Position numbers and translations under genes: made by a program | Origin: Coenobita brevimanus | Lineage: Eukaryota > Arthropoda > Malacostraca > Decapoda > Coenobitidae | Length of the DNA stretch: 64,000 nt | Direction of reading: 5' to 3' | Assembly (NCBI GenBank): GCA_032717465.1 | Contig: CM064690.1 | Coordinates: 9,001,093 to 9,065,092 of the forward strand | Shown here: positions 49,065 through 60,057 of the stretch, piece after piece | Layout: each line of letters begins with the position of its first letter | How positions within the stretch are numbered: position 1 is the stretch's first letter | The notes under the pieces: model-generated | What the model was told of the DNA's origin: nothing | The model's database searches: none | The model's input: the letters and a program-made list of their open reading frames with translations, nothing else

Positions 49065-49285
49065 AATTAATGGTATATCTAGTATCCTTGTCTCATTGTA
49101 GGAACTAAAAAACAGAGGATGGGGTCCCTTGTCCCTTCGCCCCTCCCCTTTTAGTCGCCTTTTACGACACGCAAGGAATACGGTGGCAAAATTCTTCCTA
49201 ACACAACCTGGCCGCAGAGTAGTAGTACCAACCCATAATGTGTCCCGCCCGCCACAGGGGGGAAGCAGCCTAGGCATATATACAA
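49065..49285 (+). mobile_element. Short non-autonomous element with LINE A tail
   Basis: Contains TTTTAGTCGCCTTTTACGAC then ACGCAAGGAATACGGTGG. It ends GGGGGAAGCAGCCTAGGCAT, the same 3' end as LINE A (GGGGGAAGCAGCCTAGGTAT at 39823). The shared tail suggests a SINE-like element mobilised by LINE A. Its 5' limit is uncertain. Confidence 0.5.
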
Positions 49286-49289
49286 ATAG

Positions 49290-49668
49290 ATCCTGTATTA
49301 GTACAAGTATGCAACAGATGACAAATTTGAGGAAAATATTACAGTAAAGCTAAATATGTCTCTTTAGTAGTAGTTAATTCTATGCTACGACAAATACTGT
49401 TCAAGAAAACTATATGACGTTGAGACAGTCAGGCCAAAGCAAAATTACTGACAAACATTGTGGCACCCTTAGGCACTATCAGTGGCACCCCATGGTGTCG
49501 CAGCACCCTGTTTGAGAACCACTGGGATTGTAAAAAAAAAAAAAAATGCGGAAATAGGGTCGTTTTTCCTGGTAAAACGCGGATTCCTCGATTAACAAAA
49601 AAGGGTGTCATAAACATGCTATATCCGGGAAATTAGTACGAAAGGGTAAGTTTTGCTGCATCTGACAA
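49290..49668. other. No recognisable feature
   Basis: AT-rich, with an A run at 49532. No coding signal. Confidence 0.4.
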
Positions 49669-49670
49669 CT

Positions 49671-52600
49671 GTCTATCTATCTATCTACAGTATTACCAGA
49701 CGCCTTAATCTCATAAGGGGTGGCCACAAACAAATCGCCTCCATGTCGCCCTGTCCCCCGCCATTTCATTGCCCTGATCCCAGTTCACACCCCCCTCTCT
49801 CATATACCCTTTCAATCCATCCCTCAATCTCATCCTTGGCCTCCCCCCCCTCTCCCCCCTTCCACCTCGCTCACATACACTCTTCTCGTCAGTGTCTCAC
49901 TCTCCATCCTCTCCACATGTCCAAACTACCTCAGTGTGTTTCTCCTAACACTTCCCATCACATCCACATCCACACCACAATGCTCCTTCACATCCTCATT
50001 TGTCAGTCTGTCTCTCCATGTGACTCCACATGCTCCTGTCAAATAACTCGTTTCCACTGCTCTCATTCTTGACTTCTGTCCCTCCAATAAGGTCCAAGCT
50101 TCACTTCTATACATTAGAGTTGGTCCCACAATACTGTCATGTAGTAGCTTTTTCACTTCCATGCTCGCTTCCCTGTTTCTTATCACTGCTTTCAAGAAAC
50201 CAGCAATCTTTCTTCCTTGTTGCACCCTTTCAAGCACTTCACCCTCTAAACTTCCATCCTTACTCATCACCCTCCCCAAATACTTAAATGCACTCACATT
50301 TTCCATTTCCTCCTCATCCAGCCTCACTGTACATTCACTGACTTCACGTCTCTCGAAGACCATAACTTTGCTTTTCCCTATATTCACCTCTAGATTCTGT
50401 TTCTTACACACTCTCCCAAACTCATCCACCAAGCCTTGCAGCTCCCCTTCGTCTTCACTTAACAACACAGTATCATCTGCAAACAAGAGTACAGATAGTT
50501 TCCAAACTGCCGTCTCTCACCAGGGCACCTCCAACATCCACTGCCCTACCTTGTATCTCTTTTATAACCCCATTCATATACAGATTCAACAGCCATGGAG
50601 ACATGATACATCCTTGCTTAAATCCAACTTTCAAATAGATAAATTCACTCAGGTCATTCACTATCCACACGCACTGCAGCCTTAGCACCGTCATTCATAC
50701 TCTTCACGGCATTCAACAACTTCCTTTGTACTCCATATATTCTTAATACTTTCCACAATCCTTGTCTATCCATCCTGTCATATGCTTTCTCCAAATCCAT
50801 GAAGGATGCATACAACTTCTTTCCCTTCTCTAGAAACTTTTCCATTAAAAATCTAAGAATGAATGTCTGATCTACACAACCTCTTCCCTTCCTAAATCGT
50901 CCCTGTTCTTCTCTAACTAATTCCTCTGTTATTTCCTTAACTCTATCAATAAGTATCCTACCATATACTTTTCCTATTACACTAAGAAGACAAATGCCCC
51001 TACGATTACCATACACTTCTTTTCCCCCATTTCCTTTGTACAGGGGAATAATTATACCTGATTTCCAAACCTCCGGGACTCTACCTTCCTCCCATTCCAA
51101 TCTGCACATCTTCCACATCTATTCTACTACTATCTCTCCCACGTGCTTCCGCATTTCACCACACACTCCATAAATTCCTGGGGCTTTCCCCATTTTAACT
51201 TTCTTCATTGCTTCCACATCTTCCATCCTACTGATTTCTTCCTCTCTTCTCACATCCATCCTTCTTCCACCCATTCCCCAGCCACTTATACTTGTATTAC
51301 TTTCATTCTTTATGTTCAACAATTCCTCAAAGTGTTCTCTCCATCTGCTCACTCTTTCTCCTTTCTCCACTGGTAATCTTCCATTTTAAGCTTTCACTCC
51401 CCAGCTAACTTCTTTGGCACCCTGTCTAACTTCCTTTACCTCTTTCCAGAACATTGCCTTACATTCCCTCCACTTTACACTCAAGTTCCTTCCAAATTCC
51501 TCATCAACTCTCTTCTTGCTCTCTCATGCTACTCTTTTCACCTCTCTCTTCTTCTCCACATGGAACTCTCTCTCTCTTTTGTCTTTCAACTTCTTCCATG
51601 TCCCTGTTTCTCCTCCACTCATTATATGCTTTCTTCTTTTGTGCCACAGCCTCTCTCACCTCTTCAGTCCACCATGCTGTTCCCTGTATCCCCTTTCGTC
51701 TTCTCTTCACCCCATACACAACCTCAAATGCTGCACAGGTTTCTTTTGTGAACATATTGCACACACCTTCCAGGTCCCGCATCTGCTCCAATCTATATTT
51801 ACCCAATCGCTCCTCCACTCCCCTCATATATTCTTCCTTTTTTCTATCCTCTTGTAACATTTCCATCCTCCTTGTATGTACTATTTCCTCCTGTCCTTCC
51901 TTTCTTCTATTTCTCCATTTTATTTGGACTTTCATTCTGACCACCACTAAATGGTGGTCCGAAAGTCCATTCCCCCAGCCTCTATATACTCTCGCATCCA
52001 TTATACACCTCATCCTTTCATCCACACACCATCAATCACTGCCTTTTCAGTTCATCACCCACCCTTCTCGTCACTCATCATATATACCTGTGAATCATTT
52101 TGTGCCTGATGAGGGTATTAGTTATCACCAACCCCCTCCCAGCACAAATGTCCACTAAAGCACTGCCATTCTCATCCATCTCTGCAAGCACAACCCACTC
52201 ACCAACTACTCCATCCACCTTCCTATTCCTTACTTTTCCATTCATATCTCCATACAATAACACTCTCTCATTCCTTTCAAACTTTTCCATGCACACTTCC
52301 ACATTTGTCCAGAACTCTTCTCTCACTCTGCTTGCACGATCTTGTGTTGGTGCATACACGCACACAATCGCCCACATTTGTAGGCCAACTTTCAATCTTA
52401 CCCACACAATCCTTCAGCCAAGTAATCCATATTCTCTTATAATCTCCCTCCATCTATTACTCACAACAATACACACTCCTTCTTTTGCCCTGTCATTCTC
52501 ACCTACTTCCGCGCATATACCCCATCCATACTCTCATTCTCTTACACTCTCACCTCTCCATGTAGTTTCATTTAACCCAAACATCCACTTTTGCACCTTC

Positions 52601-52695
52601 ATGCACCTGGACAATCTCTCTTTCTTTCACCTCATCCTTTGCACCCCTTACTTTCCATGTAGCTGTCCATACCAAGTCCTTAGTTAGGTCCTTAG
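49671..52695 (-). pseudogene. LINE B (RTE-like), nearly full length
   Basis: Single-ORF LINE on the minus strand. Endonuclease: TATWKVRGAKDEVKEREIVQ at about 52670, VCVYAPTQDRAS and LLYGDMNGKV, IRHKMIHRY, then GLSDHHLVVVRMKV at 51970. Reverse transcriptase: GKAPGIYGVCGEM, SGIIIPLYKG, EEQGRFRKGRGC, FMDLEKAYDRM (motif A), KQGCIMSPWLLNLY (B), MFADDTVLLSEDE (motif C, 50486). C-terminal: AFKYLGRVMSKDGSLEGE, LMYRSEAWTLLE, GACGVTWRDRL, NTLR. The 3' end carries GGCGTCTGGTAATAC and a TAGA tail (49671-49690). The coding frame is broken into at least six pieces, so it is inactive. Catalytic motifs are present across the pieces. No ORF1 or RNase H is seen, which fits RTE-like LINEs. Confidence 0.88.
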
Positions 52696-52756
52696 TCGTC
52701 ACCTTTGGTCAGTCCTGGTCCGAGGCTTCTTGTTCGTATTTTTTGTTAGTTATTTT

Positions 52757-52985
52757 CCGGGGAGGGGCACTAACCCTCCGCCAACCCACTTGTCACGTAG
52801 GGAACACGTGTTGGTTGGATATAAGGCTATCACCCAGCGTTGTAAACGCTTTCCTGGTTTACAGGAAATCATTTGGCTTGCCACTCACTGTAGAGCTACC
52901 CAAAAAACAGAGTATCACTACACTAAGTGGGTGGATGATGGGCGCCCCCACCTACCACTGATAATACTCATGTTAAAAACAGGAC
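52757..52985 (-). mobile_element. Repeat sharing a 3' block with the 5S SINE
   Basis: The minus strand reads ACAAGTGGGTTGGCGGAGGG then TTAGTGCCCCTCCC near 52760-52795, nearly the same as the block after the 5S part of the SINE at 58430-58470. The rest, to about 52985, has no known head. It may be a SINE with another promoter. Confidence 0.5.
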
Positions 52986-53896
52986 ACTTCTTATCTTCAT
53001 GAATAAATCAAGAGTTAATACAAATCCGTTAGCTGTTCAATTAGTCAGTCGAATAAGACCCACTTTAACATCCTGGATCACAGCCAGCATTCTACTTGTG
53101 ATTCTGTAAAGACTGACACATAAAGAAACTAAGATAAAGAATGAATGAGTAGCAAAGCAAACAAAAAGTTCAATGAAGTACTGAAAGATGGGCCCACTGA
53201 AGAGTCTACAAAACTTGTGTATATCAGAATACATATTTTGTGTTGATTTTGATTTTCACTGGTTGGATATTTGTCATTTTAACTTGTACATTGTGTTGAA
53301 ATTGATAGACAAGTTACATTTGTTTAACATATTATATGAAGTCATTGCTAGTATTATGTTACTATCCAGTATTTAAGTATAGACTCAGGTCGATTTCATC
53401 CAATCACCTCTTGTATGCAACAAATGTTTTTAGAAAATGTCATTTGGTCTATATTGTAGTCACATTTCAGTGCAGTATTCTAGACTGATAGTGGTAATAT
53501 GTAAATATCTTCTTTTTATGTCTCTTACCTAAATTCCAGGGATAAAAGTGTAAATTTTGTCACCAAAAACACGGCATACAGGGTATTTCTCAAAATTAGG
53601 GAATTTCCATGGGTATACACAAAAGATTGACACTGCCGGGTTCTGGGGCAGCCAAAAGGGTACTGATTATTATACAAATTGTAGCCCCAGGTTCATCTGA
53701 ATCCTGAACATAGTGGAATGGAGGTTAAAATTAGCCCATACTTGCAGATCCCCTTTAACCTCCTCCTTTAGGGGAAATGAGAAGTTGAGGAATGTTTGTA
53801 AAATAGGGCGGTGAAGCCGTATGGTTTTATCAGTGTTACAAATAAGGGTGTCCCTCTCCAGCACCACAAATGGTCGACTACGAATGCCATCTCGTG
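52986..53896. other. No recognisable feature
   Basis: AT-rich non-coding sequence up to the PB-B terminus. Confidence 0.45.
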
Positions 53897-54737
53897 TTAA
53901 CCCCTACACCGCGGGCTTGTTTACCAATGACTTGCGTGTCCCGCGGGGTTATTTGGGCTCCGACAGACTCTCAAAAAATATTTGCTAAAAATCAGTTATT
54001 AGTCCTAGAATAATAAAATTATATATGCTTATAGCACATACCTTCAGCTTTCTCCTGGAATGATTGTTGAGCCTTCGTCGTTTCCGTAGGTCTTGTGGAG
54101 ACCTCTGAATTAGGGTAACTAAGTCTCCACTTTACACTTCCCGACAACCCGTTATATGATTACCACAGCCAGATACAAACACTATAAACACTATTCTACC
54201 ATTTTCAAGTAGTTTGGGATCCATACTAAAAAAAAAAACAGTGTGAAAGCAATGGAAATTACGAGCGCGTCTGATCGCCGCACTTGCGCTAGTTCGCTCT
54301 AGGCACTCTGTCATTTATTATTCATAAAACCCCTCACACTTTATATTTCTATTACTATATCACACTTATATATATCTGGAGTCTTTCTCCATAAGTTTCC
54401 TTCAGTCGTATTATTTTATTGTCATTGAAGTCATTCTATTTTTCAGTCAGTAAAATACGTAGAGAGCCACGGATTCACTCTCACTGTTATAACATAAATT
54501 ATTTGTACTCATATTCTTATATTACTAATTACTTACATTACTATTTACATTTTCTATTCTATTTTCAATATTTACCCTTCTATTTTACTTACAATATGTT
54601 ATTCACTGTCACTTTCAGTAAGATAAAACTATAATACACTGTTCAATCATATGAACTGAACATCCATTGCTTTCACCTGCTATTTACACATTATTTACAC
54701 ATTATTTCCAAATAATTCTGCTTCCACACTTGCACTG

Positions 54738-56959
54738 TTAGAACTGCTTCTGGCTGTAATAATCGAAGAAGCAGGTTACACAGAGGGGAACCTGGCATTC
54801 AGCGCACTGCCAAGAGGTGCGTTTATGCTCAGGTGTGCGGCGTGTGGTATGCGCACATACCTGACACCTGCGAATCGCAGCCTTCCTTTTCCCTGTGGCA
54901 GGCATTAGCTCAAGTCTGTGCCGATCCATATACGCCCTCTGCTCAAGTCGGTCGGGAAGTGTAACTGGATGCGCCTTGGAGTTGCTGCTTGCACCTTACC
55001 ATATTTTTCCAGCAGCTGCTGGACACAAGTCCTGGCGAACAACCTCAGGGAGAAGGATTTGGGTGGCTTTACCTTCATCTTGTACAGGATGAAGGCGTTC
55101 AGCATCGTCATATCTATGAGATGTAGAAAAACTTTCCTGTACCACCTAGTATTCTTCCTGAGGCAGTCGATCTCACCAATCATCATGTCGGACTTGTCCA
55201 CCAGCCGCATGTTTATATTATAGTCCAACACAGCATCAGGTTTCATCACAGGTTCGCCTGTCCTACGGTCGACCTTCCCACTGTCTCTCATCTCCCCCTT
55301 ATGTACGGTGGTGAGCATGTGCACGACTCTCTTGTCATGCCACCGTATTGCCAGCATCTTCTCAGACTTGCATAGGTGCACGTCTCCTCGCTGCGAGTTT
55401 CCCGCCTCTGGGAATTTGGGGAAGTTGGCACGATTATTTTTCACAGTGCCGCAGGAGCCAATGCCGTGCTCAGAAAGGTATTTGGCAAGTTTCGGTGCTG
55501 TATAGTAGTTGTCTGTATACAGCACATGATTCCCACCAAAATACTTTTCTAGGAGCACTTTCACTACACAGCCTGAGAAGCCAAGGGGGTGTGTTTTATC
55601 GAGATCGACAGTGCTGGCTGAATATATGACGCAGTCAAGGATGTACCCCGTCTTGCAGTCGCACAGTACAAAGAACTTAATTCCAAAGCGATGGCGTTTG
55701 CTTGGAATGTACTGGACAAACCGAAGACGTCCTCTGAACAGAACCAAGGACTCATCAATGACAACCTTCTGAAATGGGTGGAAGAATGACATGAACTTAT
55801 CCTTCATTCTGTTCAGAATCTCCCGGATCTTCCAGAGTGGGTCGGTTTGGGAAGGTACATCATTATCGGCAAAGTGCAGGTTTCCCATGATGTTCCGGAA
55901 GCGATCTCTGGCCATGTACTTGTTGAAGGTCGGTGAGGGTAGTAAGGGGTCCATGGACCAGTATTCTTCCAACTCATGCTTCTTGGAATGTGGCATAAGA
56001 AGCATGAGGGCAAAGAACACATACAGCTCCTGCACTCCCAGCATGGTCCACTGTTGCATCTTGGCTGCACCTGTACCACTAGCAGCACGTTGTGATTCGA
56101 ACCTGTTGGTCTCATCACATATGTGCTGCATGACTTCGTCATCTAGGAAGGCCAAAAGGTAGTCGACACACTCAGCATTTTCGTCCATAGTGAAGGCAGG
56201 CTGAACTCCTGACGAGCTCTCATCGAAAACCAGGTTTTCGGGGACAAAATCTGACCCTTCCGTCCACGCGAAGGCGTCCAGGAATCCTTGGCGTGGCGGT
56301 GGAGGGATGGTGGTGGTGGTGGTGGTGGAGGTTGGCTGAGAGGGAGGCTTATCTCTATCAAGGTCACTCGCACTGACCCTAGGTTGCCGTACAGCACTAG
56401 CAGCCCTTACCCTACTAGCTACACTACTTTTCACTCTCTTAGATCTACCTCTACCTCTACAGCTGGCCTTCACTGTTGATGCTGGTGGTGACTCCGACGA
56501 CGAAGACTCCGGAGATAACTCAGCCGACGATAATGACGAGATGAGTAAAGCAGGGCTTGGGGAATGGGGAGGTGAATACTCTCGTGACTCATGGCGGGCT
56601 GGGTCACGTGGGGGCATTGTTCTGGGGCTAACACGCCGCCTTTTCACTCCCTTCCCAAATTCTTGTCCTTCCTGCACTAAAGGCTCCTTTCCCTTGGAGC
56701 TAGACACAGATTCACTGGTAGGAGCACTTGTTGTCGCTGTTTCTGGCGCGATAACTTCACCCGGCTCATCACACGATTCACCGGAATCGTCAAAATCGCT
56801 GTCCATTATTATCATGGACAATTCAGCAAGTTCTCGTGCCACTGCAGAGTCACTGAGGCCTTTCCTGCTTGCCTCAACACTTTTCTTGGGGGTAGAGGTC
56901 ACGGGGCCCTTTGCAATGGGCGCAGAAGCGGCAGGAATGGCGGGGCACGAGTGCAACAT
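54738..56959 (-). pseudogene. piggyBac transposase (PB-B), one C-terminal frameshift
   Basis: An open frame of 684 codons from ATG 56959. N-terminal 225 residues: Ser- and acid-rich, with KGVKRRR (103-109) as a possible nuclear signal and a T/P-run (210-222). DDE_Tnp_1_7 domain from about residue 225. Catalytic residues: D402 in VVIDESLVLF, D483 in VLYTDNYYTA and D588 in YNINMRLVDKSD. The homology then slips frame near 54945. The C-terminal cysteine-rich module (RRCQVCAHTTRR ... WQCAECQVPLCVTCFFDYY, stop near 54738) sits in the neighbouring frame. In piggyBac relatives this module binds the terminal repeats. The protein made here would end at 54905 with a wrong tail and lack it. One indel is therefore the only visible defect; a sequencing error could also explain it. 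Confidence 0.9.
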
Positions 56960-57000
56960 GTTGTCTCTGCAGTGGAGGACAAGGAACTAAATGCCGCAGC

Positions 57001-57938
57001 TTATCTGAGAAGGGAAGGGTTGACAATGACACTTTAGGCTGACTGCTGCTAACTTACAGGCTAATTTTTTATAGGTAGAAAATCTCGGCAATAAATAAAG
57101 AAATAGGTAGTTCCAGGTGAATGTAAATGTCAATTAGGATTCTCCCTTCCTTTCTGATATATATTTTTATTACAGACATCAATTACAAGGCATAAATCAA
57201 AGGGGAAATTACTGTGGTAATGTAGCGAATGAATGCACGTGAGGTTTTGTCAGGTGATAATTAGGCAATTTCTGGAGTATAACACTATCACTTACCTGTT
57301 TATTTTTTTGGTATATATTATTGGGTAAAAATATTGGGCATAGGGCTTATTTCAATGGATGAAATCTGTGGAAAAAGAAGGGGGAAATTTCCGTAGCGCA
57401 GCGCGGCGTGGGAGGTGAGAGGAGAGGGTAATGGAGGGCAGGTAGGGAGGGGAGTCATGAAGGGGGTAAATTATCTGAGAAGGGAAGGGTTGACAATGAC
57501 ACTTTAGGCTTACTGCTGCTAACTTACATGCTAATTTTTTATAGGTAGAAAATCTCGGCAATAAATAAAGAAATAGGTAGTTCCAGGTGAATGTAAATGT
57601 CAATTAGGATTCTCCCTTCCTTTCTGATATATATTTTTATTACAGACATCGATTACAAGGCATAAATCAAAGGGGAAATTACCGTGGTAATGTAGCGAAT
57701 GAATGCACGTGAGGTGTTGTCAGGTGATAATTAGCCAATTTCTGGAGTATAACACTATCACTTACCTTTTTTTTTTTTGTATATATTATTGGGTAAAAAT
57801 ATAGGGCATAGGGCTTATTTCAATGGATGAAATCTGTGGAAAGAGAAGGGGGAAATTTCCGTAGCGCAGCGCGGCGTGGGAGGTGAGAGGAGAGGGTAAT
57901 GGAGGGCAGGTAGGGAGGGGAGTCATGAAGGGGGTAAA
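57001..57938. repeat. 470-bp tandem duplication upstream of the PB-B transposase
   Basis: TTATCTGAGAAGGGAAGGGT starts both copies, at 57001 and 57471. The two copies differ at a handful of sites and in a T-run near 57302/57770. It lies in the 5' non-coding part of the element, where a promoter would be expected. Confidence 0.93.
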
Positions 57939-58295
57939 ATAGCTAAAATGTCAACAATGGATGGGAGTACAGATGAGATTTGGAGTGCTGACTAGTGTTG
58001 GACATTGGCAGTACTGATATATGATACAAGCCACCACTTGAGAGCCCGGGATAATTCAAAATAACACAGAATCACAAAAGTGACGCCCCGCGGTATGATC
58101 CATTGTAGCCGAGTGTCACGAAAGTGACGCCCCCCGGTTAAGGGGTTAACCCACTGAGTTCTAGGACATTTTTTCTTAGTCCTCTTGCTATCATCAGACG
58201 ATTTTATTCAGGTCAGAGGAGACTTCAGTTTCGTGTGGATAATAAACCCCTTCGCTCCTACGCATCCTGCACAAGTTGAATAAAACCGTGAGGAG

Positions 58296-58531
58296 ACAAC
58301 GGCCATACCACGTTGAGTACACCGCTTCCCGTCCGATCAGCGAAGTTAAGGAACGTTGGGTCTGGTTAGTACTTGGATGGGTGACCGCCTGGGAATACCA
58401 GATGCTGTTAGCATCCCTACGTGTCAAGTGGGGTTGGTGGAGGATTAGTGCCCCTCCCTGTAAAACAATTAACTCTAAGCCCTTGGCCACTCCGTTTGGG
58501 ATACATGGCGTCTGGCAATGAATGAATGAAT
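58296..58531 (+). mobile_element. 5S-rRNA-derived SINE
   Basis: Positions 58298-58412 are clearly 5S rRNA: GGCCATACCACGTTGAGTAC, GTCCGATCAGCGAAGTTAAG and GGTTAGTACTTGGATGGGTG then ACCGCCTGGGAATACCAG. It keeps internal promoter parts resembling box A (AGTTAAGGAACG) and box C (GGATGGGTGACCGCC). A unique body follows and ends GGCGTCTGGCAATGAATG, a LINE B-like tail with a TGAA run. GAGACAAC stands on both sides (58293-58300 and 58532-58539), a probable 8-bp target duplication that slightly overlaps the 5S start. Such 5S SINEs are called SINE3 in fish; this one may be independent. Confidence 0.85.
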
Positions 58532-58682
58532 GAGACAACAGTAATATAATCTGGAATAAGTCATTGGGTTGCAAGAGTTATGCGCTGTGTGTGTAAAATA
58601 CTAGGACATGTATTAGGTTAATTAGAGTGGGTTTATAATATTGTTACATTACAAGAATTTATAATATTGATACATAAACAAC

Positions 58683-59748
58683 GAATGTGGAAAATATTAA
58701 GAATATATGGAGTAAATGGGAAATATCTGAATGCCGTGAAGAGCATGTATGAGGGTACTAAGGTTGCAGTACGTGTGAATGGTGAATTGAATGAATTTTT
58801 CTGAGTGTTGGATTGAAGCGGGGATGTGTCACATCTTCATAATTGTTCAATCTGTATATGGATGGGGCTATAAAAGCTATACAACATAGGGCAGTGGATG
58901 TTGGAGCGGCAGTAATGAGAGAGGGAAGCGTTTGGAAACTTCCTATACTGCTTTTTGCAGATAATGCTGTATTGTTAGGTGAAGACGAAGGGAAACAACA
59001 AGGCTTGGCAAACGAGTTTAGGAGAGTGTGTAAGAAGCGGAATCTAAAGATGAATGAAAGGAAGAGTAAAGTTATGGTCTTCAAGAGGAATGAAGTCAAT
59101 GAACAGTAAGATTGGATGATGAAGAAATGGAAAATGTGAGCGCATTTAAGTAATTGGGTAGTAAGATGAGTAAGGATGGAAGTTTGGAGAATGAAGTGCT
59201 TGAAAGGGTACAACAAGGAAGAAAGGTTGCTAGTTCTTTGAAAGCAATGATATGAAATAGGGAAGTGAGCATGGGAGTAAAAATGTCACTGCATTAGAGT
59301 ATTGTACTGTGATACTGAGTCTAACGTATGGAAGTGAAACTTGGACCTTGTTGGAAGAACACAGGTCAAGAGTGAGAGCTGTGGAAATGAGTTGTCTGAG
59401 AGGAGCATGTGGAGTTACATGGAGAGACAGACTGACGACAAATGAGGAAGTGTGGATGTGAATTTGAGCAAAAGCATTAGGAGAAAGTACACTGAGGTAG
59501 TTTGACCATGTGAAGTGGATGGAGAGCGAGGGACCAACGAGAGGAGTGTATGTGAGCGAGGTGGAGAGGAGAGAAAGAGAGGGAGGGGAAGCCGAGGATG
59601 AGATGGAGGGATGGAGTGAAGAGGTATATGAGAGAGGGCGTTGTGAACTGGGGGGAGGGAAGTGAAATAGCAGGGAACAGGGAGACATGAAGGTGATTTG
59701 TTTGTGGCCACCTCTTACAGGCTTAAGGGGTCTGGCAATAGATAGACA
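58683..59748 (+). pseudogene. LINE B (RTE-like) 3' fragment
   Basis: 5'-truncated. Begins in the reverse transcriptase (LWKVLRIYGVNG-like), then LFADNAVLLGEDEGKQQGLANE (YADD changed to FADN) near 58950, GSKMSKDGSLENEVLERVQQ and TWRDRLTTNEEVW. It ends with the complete 3' tail GGCTTAAGGGGTCTGGCAAT then AGATAGA. Several stops and a frameshift. It lies about 150 bp after the 5S SINE, with which it shares the GTCTGGCAAT tail. Confidence 0.85.
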
Positions 59749-60057
59749 TTTAAGCCGGCAGTAACCCTCTCTCTCTCTCTCTCTCTGCCTGTATTCTAAG
59801 CTCATATCGGCAATTTCGAAGCACCTGTTCCCGAGCGATTTATTCTGTTCATTATACCTCAATATCCCTATGTATGTTATTGATAAAAAGTATGTCCATA
59901 TTAAAATGGCATAAGTAAAGCACAAGAGAATACTCAAATGTAACACGCAGAAAAAATAAGTCGCTAAGGAATCCTTCTGTGCCACCTACAGTACGATTAT
60001 TAGAGAAACTAAGTGACAGTCCAGAGATGGTCTGAGAGGATGAAGCCTTAACCCTAG
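59749..60057 (+). repeat. Type-P dispersed repeat and (CT)n
   Basis: A short CT run at 59767-59787. Then at 59815-59985 GCACCTGTTCCCGAGCGATT, TTATTCTGTTCATTATACCT and AGAGAATACTCAAATGTAAC, matching the other P copies. Confidence 0.5.

Larger units (their letters stand above)
53897..58149 (-). mobile_element. piggyBac element PB-B (4.25 kb, nearly intact)
   Basis: TTAA at 53897-53900 and 58146-58149. The inner ends read TTAACCCCTACACCGCGGGC on the left and, on the other strand, TTAACCCCTTAACCGGGGGG on the right. The transposase is on the minus strand. The 3' non-coding part (53901-54735) is AT-rich. The 5' non-coding part (57000-58145) contains a 470-bp tandem duplication. The termini differ from PB-A, so this is a separate lineage. 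Confidence 0.9.

Noticed and set aside
58296..58412. A functional 5S rRNA gene
   Set aside because: It is fused to a SINE body, flanked by a short target duplication and has changes in box A and the first bases; a lone SINE copy is the better reading.
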